Origin: a virus
Strand: one strand, 5' to 3'
Virus record (IMG/VR): IMGVR_UViG_3300013132_000169
Span: 1 to 30,811 of that record
DNA: 30,811 nucleotides
This document shows, one piece after another, positions 25,962 to 30,811 of this stretch. The notes beneath the pieces are model-generated. The model was not told the origin of the DNA. It searched no databases and was given only the letters and a program-made list of their open reading frames with translations. Within the stretch, counting starts at the first letter, position 1, and every line of letters starts with the position of its first letter. A program made the translations under genes and the position numbers.

Positions 25962-27190
25962 AATTCAAGTTGTTTAATTCTTTCAGGAAAGTTATTATAC
26001 TTTCTGAATCCGGGTATACTCTGGAGCCTTGCTCACGCCAATCGTTTAAAATGTATCAGCGAGCGCGGCGTGCGCTGAGTGTTGTATATGCCGATTTGAA
26101 GCATAAAGAAAGGTCGTTGTTTGCTTATAGCGATATGAACTATGCAAGACAGCGGGTTTCTGAATTTAGAAAACAACACCTTCAGGGCGGTACCGTTACT
26201 GTTATATATGAGGCGACCGTTGTTCCGTTCCCTGGTTATGCAGCGCAGCGGATTACGGCATACGATTTGCGTAGCCTTTGTCGTAAGCGACGAGAAGTTA
26301 TTGCAAACGCACGCCAAGTGCGCCGACAATTACGCGAACGACGCCCTGTTAGGCGAAGCCGTGCGTATGGTAATGGGTTTCATCATGAGATTGTCATCCC
26401 ACTTGTGGGAGGGGTACACACCTCGCCGGGATTCTTTCTTCAGCTGAGACAATCCCGGTTGAGTAGGCTTGTGTATGAAAACAAATACCCGAAGACTAAC
26501 GAACATCACCTTGGTTTAGAACTTGAATTCACTGCCAAAGCCGATCAGACTCGCCTTGGCACCGCGTTGTTTGAAGCCGACGTTGCTGAGTTTGTAACAC
26601 TCAAGAGTGACGGTTCGATTCGCGTCGAAAAAGAAGGACACTATGCACATGAGCTTGTAATCTGCGTCGCACAATCAATGGTTGAATCTGTAACTAAGAA
26701 AGTGACGGAGGTCTTGTCGAAGTTTGAAGCATCAGTCAATAAGTCAACGGGTTTTCATGTTCATATCGACGTAAGAAGCCGCGACCGACGTAAGGTATTC
26801 GGTAGGCTTGTTGCGGCGCAAAGTTTGCTGTATGCTATGCAACCAGCGTCACGTCGCAACAACACCTACGCAAAGCGTACCTCATCCCGCGATATGTACG
26901 TGGCAGGAAGTGCTGGTAGGTATCAAGGAATCAATCCCAAATCTTATGACAAACACACCACAGTGGAAGTGAGGCTCCACGCTGGTACTGTATCGTTTGA
27001 GAAGATCGTTAATTGGTGTAGGCTACTTGTTGCTATTACCGAAGGGGAAAGCGTGCTCCCGCCACGTGCCCCAAGAAAGCTTGACTCTTTCTGCAAGACG
27101 TTTGGTATCGGTGGCGAGCTGCGCGACTATATCAAAGCAAGGCTTGACAAGTTTGCCAACGTATCCGATGATCAAACTGAAACTGCTTAA
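25958..27190 (+). CDS. Amidoligase family enzyme (COOH-NH2 ligase type)
   Basis: 410 residues. Residues 1-180 are a basic, helix-rich N-terminal region with no name. The domain from about 183 has HHLGLELEF (metal/ATP-binding E188, E190), SDGSIRVEKEGHYAHELV, STGFHVHIDV (H267, H269, D271) and, after a gap, RYQGINPKSY with TVEVRLHAGT (E337, R339). These are the signature motifs of the amidoligase_2 group, which joins carboxyl and amino groups using ATP. Ribosome site AGGAGG. The next gene encodes a glutamine amidotransferase, the partner that typically supplies ammonia. Confidence 0.85.
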   Translation: MKFKLFNSFRKVIILSESGYTLEPCSRQSFKMYQRARRALSVVYADLKHKERSLFAYSDMNYARQRVSEFRKQHLQGGTVTVIYEATVVPFPGYAAQRITAYDLRSLCRKRREVIANARQVRRQLRERRPVRRSRAYGNGFHHEIVIPLVGGVHTSPGFFLQLRQSRLSRLVYENKYPKTNEHHLGLELEFTAKADQTRLGTALFEADVAEFVTLKSDGSIRVEKEGHYAHELVICVAQSMVESVTKKVTEVLSKFEASVNKSTGFHVHIDVRSRDRRKVFGRLVAAQSLLYAMQPASRRNNTYAKRTSSRDMYVAGSAGRYQGINPKSYDKHTTVEVRLHAGTVSFEKIVNWCRLLVAITEGESVLPPRAPRKLDSFCKTFGIGGELRDYIKARLDKFANVSDDQTETA

Positions 27191-27212
27191 CTAAACGAAA
27201 GGACTATACAAT

Positions 27213-28184
27213 ATGTGTAAAGTAATGATGATGGCTGGTATTACTAACGAAACCCGTGACGCCGCATGGCGATTTATTAAGGAGATGGCAAAGGAGATTA
27301 GCCCTGGTAATATGGACGGATGCGGTTACTCTGCTATGTCTGCCGATGGTAGCATCTTTGGTGAGCGCTGGCACATTAACTCAGAAGCGTTTGTCAATCG
27401 TGACCTTGCCCCACCTATCTCTGACTTCGAGGGTAGCTTGCTTGAAACTTTCCGTGGTGCAATCAAACGCAAAGAAGCTCCCGTAAAGTATTCTAAGTTC
27501 GGCTCCCTACAGTTTGACTCGATGACAGCCATCACTCTGCACACTCGGTTTGCTACAAGCGGTAAGGAGTTTATGAACACGCATCCGTTTGTCGTGGGTA
27601 ACACTTCGCTTATTCACAACGGCGTAATTAGTAACGCAAAAACTCTTGAAATGAAACAATCGACTTGCGACTCTGAAACTATCCTTAATCTGTATGTCAA
27701 GCATCAGGTTGCTAATAAGCCTGAGGCAATCCAGCGCGTGGCCGACAAGCTGCAAGGTTACTACGCTTGCGGTGTGCTCACTAAGTCTAAGTCTAACGGT
27801 CTTGTGCTCGACGTATTCAAGTGTGACTCTGCTAACTTAACAGCTGCATATGTCAAGGAGCTTGGCACAATGGTATTCTCAACCAGCGTCAACGATATCA
27901 AGTCGGTCTGCACTAAGCTTGGGTTTACTGTGGTACACGATTTTCTCTTTGACAAAGACACGCTGCTCCGGCTTGATGCTATTGACGGTAGTGTGATTGA
28001 CTGTATTAAGTTTGTGTCAAGCGCTCCAATTGATGTTCGGTCGTTTCGTTCTAGCAAAAAGAAAAACAGGTTGCCCAGCGAACCTATCAGTGCTAAGAGT
28101 CCTGTGATGCGAAGCTGGACGGAGGAGGTTAACGTTGATCAAGATTGGTTGTATCAAGGTAATTGGTGGGAAAGAAAAGAATAG
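27213..28184 (+). CDS. Class II glutamine amidotransferase
   Basis: 323 residues. The nucleophile Cys2 follows the initiator Met (MCKVMMMAGI). LHTRFATSG (109-117), NTHPF (122-126), LIHNGVISN (134-141) and CDSETIL (152-158) are the class II glutaminase motifs for glutamine binding and the oxyanion hole. There is no asparagine synthase or phosphoribosyltransferase domain; the C-terminal 120 residues (DIKSVCTKLGFTVVHDFLFD, IKFVSS, basic end) are not recognised. Paired with the amidoligase 23 bp upstream. It would release ammonia or act as a transferase for amide formation on a small molecule, peptide or wall component. Confidence 0.88.
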   Translation: MCKVMMMAGITNETRDAAWRFIKEMAKEISPGNMDGCGYSAMSADGSIFGERWHINSEAFVNRDLAPPISDFEGSLLETFRGAIKRKEAPVKYSKFGSLQFDSMTAITLHTRFATSGKEFMNTHPFVVGNTSLIHNGVISNAKTLEMKQSTCDSETILNLYVKHQVANKPEAIQRVADKLQGYYACGVLTKSKSNGLVLDVFKCDSANLTAAYVKELGTMVFSTSVNDIKSVCTKLGFTVVHDFLFDKDTLLRLDAIDGSVIDCIKFVSSAPIDVRSFRSSKKKNRLPSEPISAKSPVMRSWTEEVNVDQDWLYQGNWWERKE

Positions 28185-28244
28185 AACTTTATAATAACCA
28201 AAAGAAAACAGTGTGAACAAATAAATCATTTTAAAGAGGCTATA

Positions 28245-28544
28245 ATGCAGATTATTCGTAATGGTCCCCTACAGGACCTAGTAGACAAGATCCTGGACCA
28301 ACATGGCGAGAAGGATAGGGTAACAGAAGATTTGATAGGAATACTTGAGACCCATGCTTGGCTGTCTGATCCCGACCGACCCGTCCATGACGTTTTTGAA
28401 TCAGGACTGATGGCGGGAAAGGAAGCGGGCGCGGTTGTACATTGGCTACAGATATATGACTTCCGTTTCTATTACACGGATAGGAAGCCCGAGAGCATAC
28501 AAAAAGACCTTCAGCGATTCATTGAACTACTCGATCGAGATTGA
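28245..28544 (+). CDS. Hypothetical protein, 99 residues
   Basis: MQIIRNGPLQDLVDKILDQH, GEKDRVTEDLIGILETHAWL, acidic and helical, ending ESIQKDLQRFIELLDRD. AGAG-type ribosome site before ATG 28245. No family recognised. The 60-bp gap before it is AT-rich with a TATAATAA word but no good -35. Confidence 0.65.
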   Translation: MQIIRNGPLQDLVDKILDQHGEKDRVTEDLIGILETHAWLSDPDRPVHDVFESGLMAGKEAGAVVHWLQIYDFRFYYTDRKPESIQKDLQRFIELLDRD

Positions 28545-28612
28545 AGACCAGGAATGGTCCCAAAGTTTTTGAAAAAAAATTGTCGGAGTCGGAATTTGAT
28601 AAAGCCTTTCGA

Positions 28613-28641
28613 TTGACGCTTGTTGCGTTGTTTGGAAAATA
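28613..28641 (+). promoter_or_regulatory. Possible sigma-70 promoter
   Basis: TTGACG (28613), 17 bases, AAAATA (28636) just ahead of the gene at 28656. One mismatch in the -35 box, two in the -10. It lies in the only sizeable gap (111 bp) in this part of the right arm. Confidence 0.35.
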
Positions 28642-28655
28642 AGAGGGAGAAAAAG

Positions 28656-28901
28656 ATGCGTAAGGAAATAACTGTAACCATAAACAATAGAGAAGTAACT
28701 CTAGACGTTTACGCTAAAACTTATTACGATCCGTGCTATGGCGCGGATGCTGACGGCAATCGTGGGATTGGGTGTTGGTTCATTGACGATATAACTTGGG
28801 ACACCCCAGAAGCAGACGACAACGGTAATCTTTTAAACGAAGAGGAAAAAAAGAAATTAAACGAATTGATTAACGCAAAGACTGATGATATTGATTTCTA
28901 A
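28656..28901 (+). CDS. Hypothetical acidic protein, 81 residues
   Basis: ATG 28656 after AGAGGGAGAAAA. It reads MRKEITVTINNREVTLDVYA, YGADADGNRGIGCWFIDD and a strongly acidic, Lys-spaced tail. The first 20 residues look like a small beta-hairpin. Very acidic small phage proteins often mimic DNA or bind host enzymes, but nothing specific can be shown here. Confidence 0.6.
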   Translation: MRKEITVTINNREVTLDVYAKTYYDPCYGADADGNRGIGCWFIDDITWDTPEADDNGNLLNEEEKKKLNELINAKTDDIDF

Positions 28902-28912
28902 AGGAGATCACA

Positions 28913-29302
28913 ATGCACAACGTAACTGAACGGGTTTATATTTTTAGTGTGTTTAATTCGCAGCGCAACGCAGCAGCTAACGCCGTCGAGCATAGTGAAA
29001 CAATCGGCAGCCTAAAGGCAAAGCACTATGCCCCGACTGAAGTGGAAGGACGATACAACGGAATTGAAGAAAAGTCGATCATGCTTTACGGTACTAACCT
29101 GACCGAGCCCATGATTGACGAACTTGCAAAGCGTAACTTTCAGGAGAGTTACTTAGTTATCTATCATGACGGAGTAGCAGAATTGGTTTACAGTAACGGC
29201 AATCGTAAAATCTTAGGAGATTTTGTTTCAGTAAGTGAAGAAAAAGCAAAGTCAAAAGATGCATACAGCAAAATCGGCAATCAATGGTTTGTAATTGAAT
29301 AA
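28913..29302 (+). CDS. Hypothetical protein, 129 residues
   Basis: MHNVTERVYIFSVFNSQRNA, SLKAKHYAPTEVEGRYNGIE, EKSIMLYGTNLTEPMIDELA, QESYLVIYHDGVAELVYSNG. A mixed alpha/beta sequence with a clear AAAGGAG ribosome site. No family recognised. It lies 11 bp before the DUF932 gene and shares its transcript. Confidence 0.65.
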   Translation: MHNVTERVYIFSVFNSQRNAAANAVEHSETIGSLKAKHYAPTEVEGRYNGIEEKSIMLYGTNLTEPMIDELAKRNFQESYLVIYHDGVAELVYSNGNRKILGDFVSVSEEKAKSKDAYSKIGNQWFVIE

Positions 29303-29313
29303 AGGAGAATAAC

Positions 29314-30036
29314 ATGAACATCACTACACTTGACACTAAGCACACATCACGAAGCGAACGTTATAAAGTTGTTCCGACTAAAGAGATTGCTGCAAAGTTT
29401 AAGGAGCTGGGATTTGTTGTTGATAATTATCAGGAAGCAAGGGTGCGTAAGGATCTTACGAGACTCGGACACCAGAAGCATCTTGTGCGCCTCTCGCATC
29501 CCGAGCTTCTTGCCACCGATCACAGTGACGTTAAGCTTCAGCTTCTTGTCACTAATTCGCACGATGGATCTAGTTCATTTAAAATGCAGCTCGGGTTCTT
29601 TCGGTTTGTTTGCTCTAACGGATTGATTGTTGGAGAAACTTTTGAAACTATCAGGTTGAGACATAGCGGCACTATCCTTGAAGAAATCGATGGAGCAATT
29701 GAGCGGATGGTGGCTCAAACTAAAAAGCTTGATGCTTCAATCACTTCTCTCAAACAAAAGAAACTCGATGAATCTAGTGTGAGATCTTTTATTGAAGAAG
29801 CAGTAAAGCTGCGCGGTGTGTCTCATGTTAACATCACGCCGCGTCGTGAGGAAGATGCAGATTTTAGCAATCTCTTCCAGCTTTACAACGCGGTACAGGA
29901 AACACTGGTAAATGGCGGAAGCGAATACACTAACGCATTGGGTCGCCGTAGAGTAATGCGTAGCGTTAGTAATATTAACAAGCTAACCGAGATCAATGAA
30001 CAACTCTTTGATCTTGCAATGAGGTATGCAGCATGA
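29314..30036 (+). CDS. DUF932-type phage/plasmid protein
   Basis: 240 residues. The central pattern LQLLVTNSHDGSSSFKMQLG, FFRFVCSNGLIVGETFETIR, LRHSG is characteristic of the DUF932 (phage/plasmid-like) family, and a helical region follows (GAIERMVAQTKKLDASITSL, KQKKLDESSVRSFIEEAVKL). Members of this family are usually about 250-350 residues, so this is near the short end. Function is unknown; these genes tend to sit in early or accessory regions of phages and plasmids. Overlaps the next start (ATGA). Confidence 0.82.
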   Translation: MNITTLDTKHTSRSERYKVVPTKEIAAKFKELGFVVDNYQEARVRKDLTRLGHQKHLVRLSHPELLATDHSDVKLQLLVTNSHDGSSSFKMQLGFFRFVCSNGLIVGETFETIRLRHSGTILEEIDGAIERMVAQTKKLDASITSLKQKKLDESSVRSFIEEAVKLRGVSHVNITPRREEDADFSNLFQLYNAVQETLVNGGSEYTNALGRRRVMRSVSNINKLTEINEQLFDLAMRYAA

Positions 30037-30176
30037 ACAGGTATGCAGTTAGTAACGAAGAAGGTAGTGTAACAATCCACGTGTGGGCACTTGATAAGGA
30101 CGATGCTGTCAATAAAGTTGAAAAACTAACGGACTCTGGTGAATTTAAAAAGGTGAAGTATGATGGTATTAAGTAG
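30033..30176 (+). CDS. Hypothetical protein, 47 residues
   Basis: MNRYAVSNEEGSVTIHVWAL, DKDDAVNKVEKLTDSGEFKK, VKYDGIK. It overlaps the DUF932 stop (ATGA) and its own 3' end overlaps the next gene by 17 bases. The layout (strand, strand, A-V-NKVEKL helix) resembles small phage proteins with one beta-beta-alpha unit. Confidence 0.55.
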   Translation: MNRYAVSNEEGSVTIHVWALDKDDAVNKVEKLTDSGEFKKVKYDGIK

Positions 30177-30333
30177 TTTAATCGTGTTAACTTTATGGTC
30201 CTTTGCGTTCTCAACGCACGTCGGTAAAACTTTGGTTGTTTTTCTGATTGATTTCTTTGGTGTGCTTGCGCTTGGAGGGCTTGCATTTCTTTCAATTGGA
30301 TGGAGTTTAACTAATTTAGTTAGGAGTCTATAA
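30160..30333 (+). CDS. Small membrane protein, two spans
   Basis: 57 residues from ATG 30160 (or the adjacent ATG 30163), with AAGGTG upstream. Two hydrophobic stretches, VLSSLIVLTLWSFAFST and FLIDFFGVLALGGLAFLSIG, are linked by a short polar turn. Its stop overlaps the next start (TAATG). Similar small membrane proteins are often early phage products that act on the host envelope; no direct evidence here. Confidence 0.6.
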   Translation: MMVLSSLIVLTLWSFAFSTHVGKTLVVFLIDFFGVLALGGLAFLSIGWSLTNLVRSL

Positions 30334-30584
30334 TGACACGACGAAATTTGACAGTCACACTTGAAGACTTGACTCAGTATTCTGTCACTGTAACTTATCA
30401 GGTCATTTTTGAGAATGACGCTTTCGGTTGTTGGGTGGATGTTCATGCTGTAAAACCGTTGTCTAAATCGGATGTTGCTTTAAATGATAGTCGTATGGAG
30501 GAGATCGAATCGGCAGCAGCTTATATGCTGGTAGATGAAGCTCAAGACCTTTCAACGTATGAAGAAACGAGGTATGAGTGTTAA
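30333..30584 (+). CDS. Hypothetical protein, 83 residues
   Basis: MTRRNLTVTLEDLTQYSVTV, TYQVIFENDAFGCWVDVHAV, then an acidic helix (MEEIESAAAYMLVDEAQDLS). Beta-strands at the start, helix at the end. No family recognised. Stop-start overlaps on both sides show it is translated within a chain of coupled genes. Confidence 0.6.
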   Translation: MTRRNLTVTLEDLTQYSVTVTYQVIFENDAFGCWVDVHAVKPLSKSDVALNDSRMEEIESAAAYMLVDEAQDLSTYEETRYEC

Positions 30585-30730
30585 CCGTTGCGGGAATTAT
30601 TGCCGTGGGCGGCTTATTTTTTACACCAATTGGTAGGCTTATTTTGTTTTTTTCAATTTCAGTTTTAATGAATCCAATTGTTCTTTTTATTATTACGGTA
30701 TTAGGTTTAACAATTTTGAGGAGCAAATGA
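30578..30730 (+). CDS. Small membrane protein, 50 residues (GTG start)
   Basis: From GTG 30578, inside the end of the previous gene and behind GAGGT, the frame reads MLTVAGIIAVGGLFFTPIGR, LILFFSISVLMNPIVLFIIT, VLGLTILRSK. It has two or three hydrophobic spans and a basic end. Its TGA overlaps the next ATG (ATGA). An ATG at 30574 is in a different frame and stops after 17 codons. Confidence 0.5.
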   Translation: MLTVAGIIAVGGLFFTPIGRLILFFSISVLMNPIVLFIITVLGLTILRSK

Positions 30731-30811
30731 TTAGAGTTAAATTCAAGCACGTATTGTATGGACAAGAGTTTTCAGTTGTGGCATCAGCAAAAGACGTTGA
30801 CTCTTACGGAG
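30727..30811 (+). CDS. Partial gene at the right edge
   Basis: ATG 30727 overlaps the upstream stop and follows a GAGGAG ribosome site. It reads MIRVKFKHVLYGQEFSVVAS and AKDVDSYG to the window end. The VVASAKDVD element resembles the small beta-beta-alpha protein at 30033. The rest lies outside. Confidence 0.5.
   Translation, partial: MIRVKFKHVLYGQEFSVVASAKDVDSYG

Noticed and set aside
28189-28196. TATAAT word before the gene at 28245 as a promoter
   Set aside because: No -35-like sequence at 16-18 bp spacing; AT-rich chance match is likely.
1-30811. CRISPR arrays, insertion sequences, integrase or attachment sites
   Set aside because: No regularly spaced repeats of CRISPR type, transposase or recombinase was seen; repeats found are promoter elements, coiled-coil repeats and the 61-bp junction repeat.

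Overview
The window is part of a double-stranded DNA tailed-phage genome, with a podovirus-like gene set. It holds a large terminase subunit, a P22-type portal, a scaffold, a major capsid protein, an Ala-rich coiled-coil fibre, a beta-helix spike, a group of likely ejection proteins and an M15-type endolysin. Intergenic spaces are short, start/stop overlaps are frequent, and there are no rRNA, tRNA or housekeeping genes. The host cannot be named. If the -24/-12 promoter reading below is right, the host (or the phage) supplies a sigma-54 type factor, which would fit a Gram-negative host best.

Left arm (1-23.8 kb), almost all on the minus strand, read from right to left. A small accessory block (23.8-20.4 kb) holds a degenerate GIY-YIG-like protein, small membrane and zinc-finger proteins, an anchored metallopeptidase, an uncharacterised protein and a PLP aminotransferase of alliinase/Trp-aminotransferase type. 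The endolysin (19.86-20.38 kb) is the only plus-strand gene here. Then come packaging genes (19.7-15.5 kb), adhesion genes (15.4-9.9 kb), three small basic proteins, a likely ejection/virion-interior block (9.2-5.2 kb, with a lysozyme-like protein, a Dps-like protein and proteins sharing an N-terminal peptide), the scaffold (5.06-4.09 kb) and the capsid gene (2.96-0.90 kb). The capsid gene is split by an 805-nt group I intron carrying a GIY-YIG endonuclease. Two free-standing HNH endonucleases sit on either side. Several genes in the 5.1-8.1 kb block carry an in-frame stop or a one-base frameshift although the reading frame stays open beyond it.

Centre (23.8-24.98 kb) is a 1.2-kb non-coding switch region. 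It has tandem and back-to-back elements that fit the sigma-54 consensus with exact 12-bp GG-GC spacing, then repeats and palindromes, then about 530 nt of strongly folded sequence ending in a textbook intrinsic terminator. This looks like a large structured non-coding RNA.

Right arm (24.98-30.81 kb), all on the plus strand, is a tightly packed run of mostly small genes with good ribosome binding sites. It includes an amidoligase next to a class II glutamine amidotransferase (a predicted amide- or peptide-bond forming pair), a DUF932-type protein and several small membrane proteins.

Two promoter systems are suggested. A compact motif TTAACAACTATATA precedes many minus-strand structural genes and the endolysin. 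It lies so close to Shine-Dalgarno sites or ATGs that initiation right after TATA, as with T7-like RNA polymerases, is the simplest reading. The sigma-54-like array would serve the divergent centre. These are inferences from sequence; no polymerase or sigma gene lies in the window.
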